Assembly: GCA_963717385.1 (NCBI GenBank)
Contig: CAVQWE010000012.1
Coordinates: 104,868-168,867 of the forward strand
Source of the DNA: Sva-07 sp963717385
Lineage (GTDB): Bacteria; Actinomycetota; Acidimicrobiia; Acidimicrobiales; Ilumatobacteraceae
Reading direction: 5' to 3'
Length of the DNA: 64,000 bases
Position numbers and translations under genes: made by a program. The notes beneath the pieces are model-generated. The model did no database searches. It was not told where the DNA came from and saw only the letters and a list, made by a program, of their open reading frames with translations. Every line of letters begins with the position of its first letter. The first letter of the stretch is position 1. This document shows positions 8,067 to 17,240 of the stretch, one piece after another.

Positions 8067-9506
8067 TCACGAGTCGAAGCCGAGGCCCATCCGATCGAGG
8101 GTGCGCAGCCAGGCGTTGCGTTTGCCGGTGGTGTCTTCGCGGTCGAGCGACCAGCGCGTGGCCTGGATGCCGATGAACCGGAACGGCTCGGGCGGAAACG
8201 GCAACGGCTTGTCCTGCACGAAGTCGGTCTTGGTGGCGATCGACTTGCGGCCGGCCAACAGGTCGAGCATGGTCGATGCAGCGAACCGTGTGGCAGCCAC
8301 ACCGAGGCCGGTGTAGCCAACGGCGTAGGCCACCCGATTCGACATCGCCGAGCCGAAGAACACCGAGAAACGCGTACTGGTGTCGATCGCTCCACCCCAG
8401 GTGTGGGTGAACCTGATGTCGTCGAGTTGCGGGAACGTCTCGAAGAAGTGGGCAGAGAGTTTCGCCCAGGTCTCGGGTCGGCTCTCCTGCTCGGCCGACA
8501 CCTTCGAGTTCCAGAAATAGATGGCGTCGTAGCCGCCCCACAGGATCCGATTGTCGGACGTGAGCCGGTAGTAGTGGAACTGATTGGTGATGTCGGAGAG
8601 CCCTTGGCGGCCCGACCAACCGATGCGTGCGAGTTGCTCGGCTGACAGCGGCTCGGTCACCAGGCAGTAGTCGTACACCGGCACCATGTACTGGCTGATT
8701 CGCTTGAGCAACGGCTTGTCGGCGTTGGTGCCGAGCACGGCATTCGCACAGCGGATCGTGCCGAGCGGTGTGACGACAGCGACGCCCCGCCCGTCCTTGT
8801 CGACCGAGGTGGCCTTGGTGTGCTCGTAAATTCGCACGCCGAGCTCTTCGGCGACGCGTTTGAGCTCCCAGGCCAGCTTCGCCGGGTCGACCAACGCTGC
8901 TCGGCCCATTCGGAACAACCCGCCGGTGTACGTGGGCGAATTGACCTGGGAGCGCATGGCGTCCTGGTCGAGCCACTGCACCTGTTGGCCCATCGAGCGC
9001 AGCACGTCGTGTTCCTCGCGCAGTTCGTCGAGATACGACGGCGGATGGTGGACGTGCGCAACGTCGATGACCCCATTGCGCTCGTAGTCGCAGTGGATCG
9101 AGTAGCGCTCGATCGTCGCCTCGATGTCGTTGAGGTTGCGCAAACCGAGTTCTTCGAGCGTGTCGATCTCGTCGGCGTGGCGATCCAAACCGTTGCCCAC
9201 ACCGTGGGTGAGCGATGCCTCCATGAATCCGCCGTTGCGGCCGCTGGCGGCACCGCCGACCTCACCCTTGTCGATCAGGACGACGTCGCGCGACGGGTCG
9301 CGTTCCTTCGCGATGATCGCCGTCCAGAGCCCGGTGTAGCCGCCGCCGACGATGCACAGATCGCAGTGCTCGTCGCGTACCAGCGTCGGGTTCGACTCGG
9401 GGATGTCGGCGCTCTCGAGCCAGAACGGATACGGCTCCGCGTCGGCGATTGCATCGAGTGCTCGTTGGTCGTACGGGGCGTCGCCGTTGCCGGATTGGTC
9501 GCTCAT
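8067..9506 (-). CDS. FAD-dependent oxidoreductase, DAO/PuuB-OrdL type
   Basis: Protein of 479 residues from ATG 9506. The N-terminal FAD-binding motif is CDLCIVGGGYTGLWTA with a second-strand acid in VVLIDKGEVGGAASGRNGGF; the C-terminus has AVGYTGLGVAATR closing the FAD site. The family (DAO; gamma-glutamylputrescine oxidase/OrdL-like) oxidises secondary or primary amines with release of peroxide. The substrate cannot be told from sequence; no polyamine or glycine-betaine genes lie nearby. A TACGAT box lies 16 bases before the ATG. Confidence 0.85.
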   Translation of the reverse strand: MSDQSGNGDAPYDQRALDAIADAEPYPFWLESADIPESNPTLVRDEHCDLCIVGGGYTGLWTAIIAKERDPSRDVVLIDKGEVGGAASGRNGGFMEASLTHGVGNGLDRHADEIDTLEELGLRNLNDIEATIERYSIHCDYERNGVIDVAHVHHPPSYLDELREEHDVLRSMGQQVQWLDQDAMRSQVNSPTYTGGLFRMGRAALVDPAKLAWELKRVAEELGVRIYEHTKATSVDKDGRGVAVVTPLGTIRCANAVLGTNADKPLLKRISQYMVPVYDYCLVTEPLSAEQLARIGWSGRQGLSDITNQFHYYRLTSDNRILWGGYDAIYFWNSKVSAEQESRPETWAKLSAHFFETFPQLDDIRFTHTWGGAIDTSTRFSVFFGSAMSNRVAYAVGYTGLGVAATRFAASTMLDLLAGRKSIATKTDFVQDKPLPFPPEPFRFIGIQATRWSLDREDTTGKRNAWLRTLDRMGLGFDS

Positions 9507-9600
9507 GATCTCACTGCTGGTGATCGTACTGCGCCGCAATGGGCCCGTCGATCCAGGGTGCAAGGTGCGCGTCACATCGCCCCGCGCGGGCCGGGCGGCA

Positions 9601-9606
9601 TACGGT
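9601..9606 (+). promoter_or_regulatory. Putative -10 box (TACGGT) for leaderless SDR gene
   Basis: TACGGT ends six bases before the ATG at 9613; no SD is present. Confidence 0.5.
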
Positions 9607-9612
9607 GGCCCC

Positions 9613-10341
9613 ATGGACCTGGGGATCAGTGGGCGTCGCGCTGCGGTGGCAGCAGCGACATCAGGGCTCGGCCTCGCGTCGGCGAAGTCGCTGGCAGCGG
9701 AGGGAGTGCACGTCGCCATCTGCGGACGCGATGCCGGACGTCTCGCCGACGCAGCAGCGGCGGTCGGCCACGGATGTGTGCCGATCGTCGCAGACGTGTC
9801 GACGCCCGACGGGGCTGCTCGATTCGTCGACGACGCCGCCGAGGCGCTGGGTGCGATCGACATTCTCGTGCCGAACGCGGGTGGGCCGCCGCCGGGCACG
9901 TTCGCGTCGACGCCGGTCGAGTCCTACCAGGCAGCGTTGGAACTCAACCTGTTGTCAGTGGTGGCGATGTGCAAGGCCGCGGTGCCGGCGATGCAAGAGC
10001 GGCGTTGGGGTCGGGTGGTGGCGATCACGTCGTTGTCGGTCCGCCAACCAATGGCGCAGCTGATCTTGTCGAACACCGCCCGCGCAGGCGCCACGGGATT
10101 CCTCAAGACACTGGCGCTCGAGGTGTCGGGCGACGGTGTCACCGTGAACAGCGTGCAGCCCGGCCTGCACCGAACGCCCCGCGTCACCGACCTCTACAGC
10201 GACGAGCAGCAGGCATCGATGCGGATGGGCGACGCAACCGACTTCGGCCAGGTCGTTGCGTTCTTGTGCGGCGAGCCGGCGAAGTTCACCACCGGTGTGC
10301 AGCTCCACGTCGACGGCGGCGCGTACCTCGGCCTGCTCTGA
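9613..10341 (+). CDS. Atypical short-chain dehydrogenase/reductase (lacks the YxxxK pair)
   Basis: Protein of 242 residues with the SDR cofactor loop as ATSGLGLASAKSLA and the NAG motif in VPNAGGPPPG. The catalytic Ser region reads ITSLSVRQP, but where classical SDRs have YxxxK this one has LSNTARAGATGFLKTLA. A subgroup of SDRs carries this SNxxR pattern, so it is probably a family trait and not damage. The C-terminus (TTGVQLHVDGGAYLGLL) is intact. The reaction is unknown. Convergent with the transglycosylase gene, with nested inverted repeats between. Confidence 0.85.
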   Translation: MDLGISGRRAAVAAATSGLGLASAKSLAAEGVHVAICGRDAGRLADAAAAVGHGCVPIVADVSTPDGAARFVDDAAEALGAIDILVPNAGGPPPGTFASTPVESYQAALELNLLSVVAMCKAAVPAMQERRWGRVVAITSLSVRQPMAQLILSNTARAGATGFLKTLALEVSGDGVTVNSVQPGLHRTPRVTDLYSDEQQASMRMGDATDFGQVVAFLCGEPAKFTTGVQLHVDGGAYLGLL

Positions 10342-10348
10342 CACCCGA

Positions 10349-10452
10349 GCGATGAGCCAAGTAGGCGTGGGGGTGCGGTTCGCTCATCGCCTCGCGTCGA
10401 CTGGTTCGAGAGGTGAGCGAAGCGGGCGTGGGGGTGCGGTTGGCTCATCGCC
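10349..10452. repeat. Two ~41-bp repeats forming nested inverted repeats
   Basis: Two copies (10351-10391 and 10412-10452) share GGCGTGGGGGTGCGGTT and have hairpin ends (GATGAGC/GCTCATC). The outermost arms GCGATGAGCCAA and TTGGCTCATCGC are exact complements, and the inner arms TTCGCTCA and TGAGCGAA also pair, so the whole can fold as one long or two separate hairpins. It fills the gap between the convergent SDR and transglycosylase genes. Confidence 0.75.
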
Positions 10453-10467
10453 TTGGGCGGAAGCGGG

Positions 10468-11523
10468 TCAGGCAGCGTCGTGCGGGTTCGCGGCGAGGTA
10501 GGTGGCGGCATCGATCGGTTCGACCTCGGCGTAGCCGACCGGGAGACGAACGGTGCCGGCAGAGGTGCCGAAGAACACCTGGAAGCCGTGGTAGCCGGCG
10601 TACAGCTCGGGCTGATCGCGCAGGCTCTCGGCGTATGCCGTGACCACAGCGACGTAGCCGTCGTTCGGGTTGTACTGGTACACCGCAGCGGCCATGTCGT
10701 CGGGGCCGCCGCTCTGGGCCAGGTAGGTGGCCGCACCGATGATGGCGTCGCGGGTGTCGAGAGGATCGCCGCTGCAGCACACCGCCCAGGTCGTCGGCAA
10801 GAACTGCATCGGCCCGACCGCACCGGCCGACGACACGCCTTGGATGCGCCCCATGCGGGTCTCTTGGAGGTGTATTGCGGCGAGCCAATACCAGGCGATG
10901 CCGGTGAGCTCTTCGGCTTCGGCGTAGTGCGCGAGCAGGGTGTCGACCGGCTCGGGCTCGACGATCGCCCACGCCGGCAGCTGGTCGGGCGCGGGCTGCG
11001 GGGGGCGTGACGCACTGCGCTGCTGCAGGAACTGGCGTGCACCGACGATGCCGCCAACGGCAGGGCGTGCCTCGGAATCGACTGCTGCGAGCACGGCGTC
11101 GTCGAGATCGGGGCGAGCGGCGAGTTGCCGCAGCGCCAACTGGTAGTCGACACCGGCGCGTGCTCGGCTGAGCGGATCAGCCACCGGGTCGACCATCGTG
11201 CGATGGCTCGACGGAGAGTTCGGTCGCGAAACCGACGGCGTCGAGACCCGCAACCACTTGCGGATCGAGGCGCGCCGGCACCGATGCATCGTCGACTGGA
11301 GGCACGGGTGTCGCCACGACGGTCGGCAAGGTCGTCGCCCGGGTGTCGATGGGGTCATCGTTGGTCGGCGAGGCGCTCTCGGCGGTGACGGCGGAGCCCG
11401 CCGTGGTGGTGGGTGATGGCGCTTCGGATGTCGGGCGATGTCGGCCGTCTCGGAGCTGCACGCTGCGACGGTGGCGCCGACGAGCAGCCAGGCAGCCACA
11501 GCGGCCGCGGCGGTCGAACGCAT
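10468..11523 (-). CDS. Lipoprotein lytic transglycosylase (two compensating frameshifts)
   Basis: Secreted peptidoglycan-cleaving SLT-type transglycosylase. ATG 11523 opens a lipoprotein signal (AVAAWLLVGATVAACSS, lipobox Cys about 22). The C-terminal domain has the catalytic Glu in HLQETRMGRI and the family motif GAVGPMQFLPTTWA, then AAAVYQYNPNDGYV. Between about 11450 and 11200 the Pro/Thr-rich linker is read in another frame; the length (1,056 bases, 352 codons) shows the two shifts cancel. Last gene of the envelope operon; its ATG overlaps the GT2 stop (ATGA). Confidence 0.85.
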   Translation of the reverse strand: MRSTAAAAVAAWLLVGATVAACSSETADIARHPKRHHPPPRRAPPSPPRAPRRPTMTPSTPGRRPCRPSWRHPCLQSTMHRCRRASIRKWLRVSTPSVSRPNSPSSHRTMVDPVADPLSRARAGVDYQLALRQLAARPDLDDAVLAAVDSEARPAVGGIVGARQFLQQRSASRPPQPAPDQLPAWAIVEPEPVDTLLAHYAEAEELTGIAWYWLAAIHLQETRMGRIQGVSSAGAVGPMQFLPTTWAVCCSGDPLDTRDAIIGAATYLAQSGGPDDMAAAVYQYNPNDGYVAVVTAYAESLRDQPELYAGYHGFQVFFGTSAGTVRLPVGYAEVEPIDAATYLAANPHDAA

Positions 11524-12524
11524 CAGCGCTCCGAGGCAGAGACGCCGTACTCGTTGCGTGCGGCGCGCAATCGGAGGTCCTCGATCACTCGGCGATTCGC
11601 CGCTTGGAGGTCGGCGAGGAACGCGACCGCCCACATCTGTGCGGCAACGCCGACCAGGCCGATGCCGGCGAGCAGGCTCGGCACGCGGCTGGTGTAGGTG
11701 TCTTCGAACAGGTAGAGGCCGAGCCATCGCAGCAGCAGCAGCATGCCGAGCACGAACGGAACGAGCCCGATCAGGAAGAAGAATCGGAACGGCTTGTACA
11801 GCGCAAAGCTGCGGATGATGGCTTGCGCCGAGCGCCAGACGTAGCGGGCGCTGCTCTTGACCAGCCGCGACTCGCGCGTCTTGGGGTTCACCCCGATCGG
11901 CACCGACTCGATCGAGATCCCGTTCCATCCCGCTTGCACGATGGTCTCCATCGTGTAGGTGTATTTGCCGAACACCTGGACCCGCATGGCGGCGTCGCGC
12001 GTGTAGGCACGGAACCCGCTGGCGGCATCTTTCACCCCGGTGCCGGAGAACCGTCGCACGACCGAACTCCCGAGGCGTTGCAGCGCCTTCTTCGTGCGTG
12101 AGAAGTCGTCGATGTCAGCGATCGGTCGTTCGCCGACCACCATGTCGGCACGGCCCGCCAAGACCGGTTCGACCAGGTCGGGGATCGACGCTCCCTGGTA
12201 CTGGTTGTCGGCGTCGGTGTTGACGATGACGGTGGCACCGGCACGCAGGCTCGCATCGATGCCGGTCATGAACGCTGCGGCCAGACCGCGATTGCGGCCG
12301 TGCGACACGATGTGGTCGACCCCGAGCTCGCGGGCGACCTCGACGGTTCGATCGCTGCTGCCGTCGTCGATCACCAACCACTCCACCACGTCGACACCTG
12401 GCACCTCGCGGGGCAGGTCGGCGACGGTCATCGGCAGAGTCGCCTCCTCGTTGAAGCAGGGGATCTGGATGATCAACTTGACCGGGATCGTCGACCCGCG
12501 ACGTGCAACGCTGGCGTTCGACAT
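11523..12524 (-). CDS. Family 2 glycosyltransferase, dolichyl-phosphate-mannose-synthase-like
   Basis: Protein of 333 residues. The GT-A domain shows IIQIPCFNEEATLP, VIDDGSSDRTVEVA and the metal-binding VNTDADNQYQG. A C-terminal membrane part has two hydrophobic helices (PFRFFFLIGLVPFVLGMLLL and LLAGIGLVGVAAQMWAVAFL), as in polyprenyl-phosphate glycosyltransferases that charge a lipid carrier with a sugar. The start overlaps the preceding gene (GTGATG; ATG 12524 or GTG 12527) and the stop overlaps the transglycosylase start. In this operon it probably supplies a lipid-linked sugar to the membrane glycosyltransferase at 14.1-15.7 kb (inference). Confidence 0.88.
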   Translation of the reverse strand: MSNASVARRGSTIPVKLIIQIPCFNEEATLPMTVADLPREVPGVDVVEWLVIDDGSSDRTVEVARELGVDHIVSHGRNRGLAAAFMTGIDASLRAGATVIVNTDADNQYQGASIPDLVEPVLAGRADMVVGERPIADIDDFSRTKKALQRLGSSVVRRFSGTGVKDAASGFRAYTRDAAMRVQVFGKYTYTMETIVQAGWNGISIESVPIGVNPKTRESRLVKSSARYVWRSAQAIIRSFALYKPFRFFFLIGLVPFVLGMLLLLRWLGLYLFEDTYTSRVPSLLAGIGLVGVAAQMWAVAFLADLQAANRRVIEDLRLRAARNEYGVSASER

Positions 12525-13486
12525 CACGGGGCAGCGTAACGGTCAGAGGCGAGCGGATCGGCTCGCTCGTCGGACTCGAGTGTGGGGCTCGTGCGGGCGA
12601 TCGCCACCGAGAGCGCTGCACCACCGAGGTCGACTGCGATCGACACCACTCGGCTGAGCACTGCGACCGACACCGCCACGCCAGCTCCGAGGGACGCTGT
12701 GGTCATCGAGATGAAGATCGCTTCGCGGACGCCGATCCCGCCGGGCACGCCGATGATGACGAATCCCGCCATCCACGAGACACAGGTCACGAAGATCAGC
12801 TCGACGATCAGGCGGGTATCGACGTCCACCCCGAGTGCGACGACCGCGAAGATGCTCATCCCCGAGAACAGCACCCACACCGGCAGGTGGCGGGCGACCA
12901 GGAGGGTGAACCAGCGGGCGTCGGGCAGGCGGAGCTCGCGGCGGGTCACCCGGTGCGCCAAGCGGTCGAGTGACGACCTCAGCGGCGTCAGACTCAGGCA
13001 TGCAGCCCCGGCAATCAGCGCCATCGCGAGCAAGGCGGGGAGCAGTCGACCTGCTGGTGGGGCGATGAGTCCGGCGGCAGCGCCCACGGTGGCCGCTCCG
13101 AGGAAGGTGGCGACCATCGACATCGCCGTCGACGAGTAGGCGATCCCGCGCGTGGTACCGCCACGGCGAGCGAGTTCGGCCTGGCCGACCACCGGCCAGA
13201 TCCCACCCGGCACGTACTTGCCGAGTTGGCCGACGAAGAACCACGACATCCCCCGACGCCATGGGGCGAGCGCGCCAGCCCGCCGCAGGATCAGCAGCCA
13301 GTTGACACCGATCAACGCCATGGCCCCGAGCCCGGTGATGGCACCGATGGCGAGCCACCCGAGATTCGCCGACGACAGTGCATCGGCGATCTCCGAGCGG
13401 TCGCGCACGATGCGTCGAACGACGAACGCGATGCCGGCAACACCGATGGCGATCCCGATCAGGTTGATGAGCCGGGATCGCGACAT
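12524..13486 (-). CDS. YbhN/AglD-type integral membrane protein (LPG-synthase TM region family)
   Basis: Protein of 320 residues with about eight hydrophobic segments. The family signature is visible as GQLGKYVPGGIWPVVGQAELARR, plus FVIIGVPGGIGVREAI. Members accompany polyprenyl-linked glycan synthesis and are often suggested to move lipid-linked sugars across the membrane; no reaction is proven. It starts three bases after the methyltransferase and overlaps the GT2 gene, which supports a shared envelope pathway. Confidence 0.85.
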   Translation of the reverse strand: MSRSRLINLIGIAIGVAGIAFVVRRIVRDRSEIADALSSANLGWLAIGAITGLGAMALIGVNWLLILRRAGALAPWRRGMSWFFVGQLGKYVPGGIWPVVGQAELARRGGTTRGIAYSSTAMSMVATFLGAATVGAAAGLIAPPAGRLLPALLAMALIAGAACLSLTPLRSSLDRLAHRVTRRELRLPDARWFTLLVARHLPVWVLFSGMSIFAVVALGVDVDTRLIVELIFVTCVSWMAGFVIIGVPGGIGVREAIFISMTTASLGAGVAVSVAVLSRVVSIAVDLGGAALSVAIARTSPTLESDERADPLASDRYAAP

Positions 13487-13489
13487 CGC

Positions 13490-14122
13490 TCAGACCGAGC
13501 TGGAGGCGCCACCGCGCGGCGCGGTGGCGAGGACCATCGTCCAGGGCAGCGGTGTGGCCCGGTCGACGATCTCGAAGTGACCGGCCACGAGCTTGGTGAA
13601 GCTGCGATGTGTCCAGTGGTTGATGTGACCCGGGGTGTTGCCGAGCTCTCGGAGATAGCGCCCGCGGGCCATGTTGCCCACCCGCCAGATCGGCTCGAAT
13701 GGCACCGATGCGATCAGCGACCCCGAGCACACCCTGGCCAGTTCGGCCAGCGCCGCTGGAGGGTCAGGGAGGTGTTCGAACACCTCGATCGCCATCACCA
13801 GATCGAATGCGTCGTCGGGAAACGGGAGAAACGATGCGTCCCCGAAGGCGCACGACAGATCGCGTGACTGCCACTGTGCAGCAAGTTCGTCGTCGGGGAG
13901 ATCGAGGCCGATCACGGCGACGCCGGCGAAACGTTCGATCACTCGCGCCGTGACGATGCCCTCGCCGACGCCGATCTCGAGGATGCGTGTCGGTTTCGAT
14001 GTATCGAGGAAGCGGTCGAGTGCGTCGAAGAAGCCGCGCATCATGCGCTGCTCGATCGGGTTGGTCGAGCCGTACTTGTCGTAGGTGTTGCCGGTGGGGA
14101 CTGTTGTGTCGTCGGTGGTCAT
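13490..14122 (-). CDS. Class I SAM-dependent methyltransferase
   Basis: Protein of 210 residues. Motif I is ILEIGVGEGIVTARVIERFAG, followed by the acidic loop VIGLDLPDDEL, and DLVMAIEVFEHLPDPPAALAE typical of the Methyltransf_11 group. The target is unknown; the position between two membrane glycosyl/lipid genes suggests a sugar or lipid. The ATG at 14122 overlaps the upstream stop by ATGA. Confidence 0.86.
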   Translation of the reverse strand: MTTDDTTVPTGNTYDKYGSTNPIEQRMMRGFFDALDRFLDTSKPTRILEIGVGEGIVTARVIERFAGVAVIGLDLPDDELAAQWQSRDLSCAFGDASFLPFPDDAFDLVMAIEVFEHLPDPPAALAELARVCSGSLIASVPFEPIWRVGNMARGRYLRELGNTPGHINHWTHRSFTKLVAGHFEIVDRATPLPWTMVLATAPRGGASSSV

Positions 14123-15721
14123 GGTTCGGAGGTGTCCTCTGGGGTGGCGGACGTGGGGGCGAGGGGAGCGTTGGGGAGGCGCCAGAGGATCCAGCGCTGA
14201 TCCGACCAGATCTCTTCGAAACCGGCGGCCTCAGCGATCTCAGGGGTGAGCTCTGGTTGCCAGAACGTCGAGTCGCGTCGCTCGGCGTAGTAGTCGCCTC
14301 GCAGGGCGATCCGGTCGAGGTCCTTGGTCTGGAACGACAGCCGATCGGTGAGCAGCGTCATCGTGCGGGCCCGGAAGTGCACCACGATTGCATCGGGTGG
14401 GGTGAGCCGATTGACCGCATCGAAGATCGGCGCGACGCTCGGATTCGACGGGCCGGACTGCTCTCGACCGGCATTGTTGTACTCGCGGGCGTCGGAGATG
14501 TCGCCGGCGAGGACGACACCGTGGGCGACCACGAGCGCCCCCAGCGGGATCAGCGCCACCACGGTCGCGGCGGTGGCGAGCCGGGTTGCCTGCGGGCGCC
14601 GCGCTGCCAGCTCGGCGCCAACCCATGCGCCGGCGGCGACCAGTGCCACCGTGGCGAAGTAGATCACCCATGGTGTCACCTGGAACCAGTAGCGATCGAC
14701 GCGACGAAAGTGGGTACTGATCGCCAGGGTCGACAGCACGGCCAGCAACGCGAGCGGGCCGTCGAGTGCCGGACGACGCCGGAGGCCGATCACGATGCCG
14801 ACGGCGGCGACCAGCAAGATCGCCACGCCGATCGAGGTGTTCTCGCCGAGGCCGATCTGCTCGCTGAGGATCTCGGGGAACTCCTTCATGCGGTCGTCGA
14901 GGAACGACCGGCTGTTGCCGTTGCTCGGGAGGAGATCGGTTGGCAACAGGAGTTGGGCGAGCGTCGCGCACGCCGCGAACGACGCGAACGGTGTGACGAT
15001 CCGCCGCCAGTGCTCGCGGCCGCTCCTGACCGCTCCGCCGACCCGGGATTCCCAGATCGATCGGTCGCACCACACGTCGTACAGCATCATCACCGCGATG
15101 ACGCCGAGCAGGACGAGCGACTCACGCCGCACGTTGTAGGCCAACGCCACCAATGCTCCGAGCCAGATCAGCTGAGTTGTCGACGCCGTGAGGAGCGTGG
15201 CGTTGCGGCGGATCCGGTCGTACCACCAGATCACCAGCGCCACCGCTGCGAGGTGGGGAAACTCGGTGAGGAGCTGATCGGTGTGGGCCAGATACAGCGG
15301 GGCGGTTGCGAACACTGCGACGATCGCGAGTCGCCGGCCACCGTCCGATCCGCCGACGCACGATGCCGTGGAGCAGCACGAACCAGAGGCACAACGATGC
15401 CACCTCGACGAGCTTCAGGCGGTCGTAGTCGTACCCGAACAGTTGGACGAAGGGCGACAGCAGCAGTGGCCACACCCACGGATAGGCAATGGGGCTGAAG
15501 CCGGTGTCGGAGTTGAGTACGGCGAACCGATTGTCGGACACGACCTGGCCGATGTCGCCGTCGAACAGGCTGCGTGCCTGGCGCAGATAGAGCGCGAAGT
15601 CGTCGCCTTGGGTGTGACCGGTGCGATGCAGCGACACGGCGAGGTAGGCGCCGATGCCGACGACCACCGGAAGCGCGAGCACCTTGGCGATCGATGTCAC
15701 CGAGGTGGTCGGGCGATCCAT
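14119..15721 (-). CDS. Polytopic membrane glycosyltransferase-like protein (frameshift near 15340)
   Basis: About 533 residues after removing one inserted base near 15340. The N-terminal part has a first membrane helix (AKVLALPVVVGIGAYLAVSL) and an acidic first loop (HTQGDDFALYLRQARS), as in GT39/GT87-like mannosyltransferases; many further helices follow (ALVIWWYDRI, LLLVAAVGIVIG, ATVALVAAGAWVG) and a C-terminal soluble domain. No confident family is assigned. Probable role: transfer of a sugar from a polyprenyl phosphate outside the membrane. Start ATG 15721 is chosen because a TAACGT box ends seven bases upstream; GTG 15730 lies inside that box. First gene of the operon. Confidence 0.72.
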
Positions 15722-15728
15722 CGCCGCC

Positions 15729-15734
15729 ACGTTA
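15729..15734 (-). promoter_or_regulatory. Putative -10 box (TAACGT) of the envelope operon
   Basis: TAACGT on the minus strand ends seven bases before ATG 15721, consistent with a leaderless operon transcript. Confidence 0.45.
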
Positions 15735-15827
15735 GAGGCTGGAGGTCGCAGCGGCGCAGCAACGCAGGCCGCACGAGGCCATGACTTCGATCGGCGAAAT
15801 CGTTGCCGATCGCGCCGAGGGCTGCGG

Positions 15828-16654
15828 TCAGGAGGATGCGGCTTCGAGGGCGCGTCGGGTGAGGACCCGAGCGAGGTGCTGGCGGTACTCGACGCTGGCG
15901 TTCAGATCGGCCTGCGGGTCGGCATCGGCGGCGGCCTGCTCGGCGGCGTCGGCGGCGCTGGCACCGCTGGCGATCGCTGCGGCCACACTGGTGGCGAGCA
16001 CCGGGGTGGCGACCCATGTTGACGAGACCGACGCCCGCCTGGTCGCCGTTGCGCCATGCCGCCACACCGACGATCGCCCAGTCCTGGGCGCGACGGTTGA
16101 ACTTCTGGAAGTTCCATCCGGCGCCGTTCATCTTCGGTACCCGCACTTCGGTGAGGATCTCGTCGGGAGCCAGCGCAGACTCGAAGAAGGTCTGGTAGAA
16201 GTCGGACGCAGCGATTTCTCGTCGTGCCGTTGGGCCCCTGTGCGACGTAGGTCGCACCGAGCGCCAGCGTGGTGGCGGGGAGGTCGGAAGCCGGATCGGC
16301 ATGGGCGATCGTGCCGCCGAGTGTGCCGCGGTGACGCACCTGCGGGTCGCCGACGTGGCCGGCGGCATGGGCCAGCAGCGGGACGTGCTCGCGAAGGAGA
16401 TCAGATGTCTCGACGTCCATGTGGCGGGTCATGGCGCCGATCGCGATCTGGTCGCCTTCGTCACGGATGTACGACAGGTCGGTGAGCCGGCCGATGTCGA
16501 TCAGCACGCTCGGTTGGGCGAGTCGCAGCTTCATCATCGGCAACAGGCTGTGGCCACCGGCGATGAACTTGGCCTCGTCGCCGTGCTGCCCGACGAGGCT
16601 GATGGCCTCCTCGGCTGATTCGGCGCGGACGTAGTCGAACGGTGCGGGGATCAT
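15828..16654 (-). CDS. coxM: CoxM-like FAD subunit of a molybdenum hydroxylase (two frameshifts)
   Basis: FAD-binding medium subunit that passes electrons from the Fe-S subunit to the acceptor. Motifs: FIAGGHSLLPMMKLRLAQP and TLGGTIAHADPASDLPA, the two FAD contact loops of the family. Single extra bases near 16222 (restoring GPNGTREIAASDFYQTFF) and near 16014 (restoring LVNMGATPVLAT) split the frame; without them the gene is exactly 275 codons. Its ATG overlaps the coxS stop (ATGA). C-terminal CO_deh_flav_C domain is present in the third frame segment (ASVEYRQHLARVLTRRAL). Confidence 0.85.
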
Positions 16655-17121
16655 TCGGCACCTCCAGCGGATGCAGCGGCGAGGACGGACTTGACGATGT
16701 TGTGGTAGCCGGTACAGCGGCACAGGTTGCCCTCGAGGCCGACGCGGACTTCGTCCTCGGTGGGGTTGGCGTTCTCTTCCAACAGGCTGGTGGCTGCCAT
16801 GACCATGCCAGGCGTGCAGTAGCCGCATTGCAGACCGTGGTTCTCCATGAACGCCTGCTGCATGGGGTGCAGGGTGCCATCGGCGGCAGCCATGCCTTCG
16901 ATGGTTCGCACCTCAGCGCCGTCGGCTTGCACGGCGAGCACGGTGCAACTCTTGACGGCCTCGCCGTTCAGGTGAAGCGAGCACGCACCGCACGATGACG
17001 TATCGCATCCGATGTTCGTGCCGGTCAGGCCGACCTGCTCACGGACGTACTGCACGAGCAGCGTTCGCGGCTCGACGTCGTGGGTGTGCCGGGTTCCGTT
17101 GACGGTGACCGTGATCTCCAC
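16651..17121 (-). CDS. coxS: CoxS-like [2Fe-2S] small subunit
   Basis: Protein of 156 residues. The plant-ferredoxin-type cluster uses the cysteines in GCDTSSCGACSLHLNGEAVKSC, and the second cluster those in CGYCTPGMVMAA and NLCRCTGYHNIVK. It carries electrons from the Mo site to FAD. GTG 17121 gives the usual start (MEITVTVNGTRHTHD) with GGGGGCACCA just upstream, the same SD-like string as before coxL; a TTG at 17133 is less likely. It overlaps coxM and is separated by 120 bases from the upstream membrane-protein gene. Confidence 0.92.
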   Translation of the reverse strand: MEITVTVNGTRHTHDVEPRTLLVQYVREQVGLTGTNIGCDTSSCGACSLHLNGEAVKSCTVLAVQADGAEVRTIEGMAAADGTLHPMQQAFMENHGLQCGYCTPGMVMAATSLLEENANPTEDEVRVGLEGNLCRCTGYHNIVKSVLAAASAGGAE

Positions 17122-17240
17122 TGGTGCCCCCAAGTGCTCGTCGGTGTTCTACGTGGTGGATGTGTGGCCCCGTCGGACGGCGCCGGATCCCATCATGCCC
17201 GATCGGGCAACCTCGGGCGACATCGGGGCCGCCGGCAGGG

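Noticed and set aside
15722..15730. GTG 15730 as start of the membrane glycosyltransferase
   Set aside because: It lies inside a TAACGT box correctly spaced for ATG 15721.
17122..17133. TTG 17133 as start of coxS
   Set aside because: GTG 17121 has GGGGGCAC in SD position and gives the normal N-terminus of the family.
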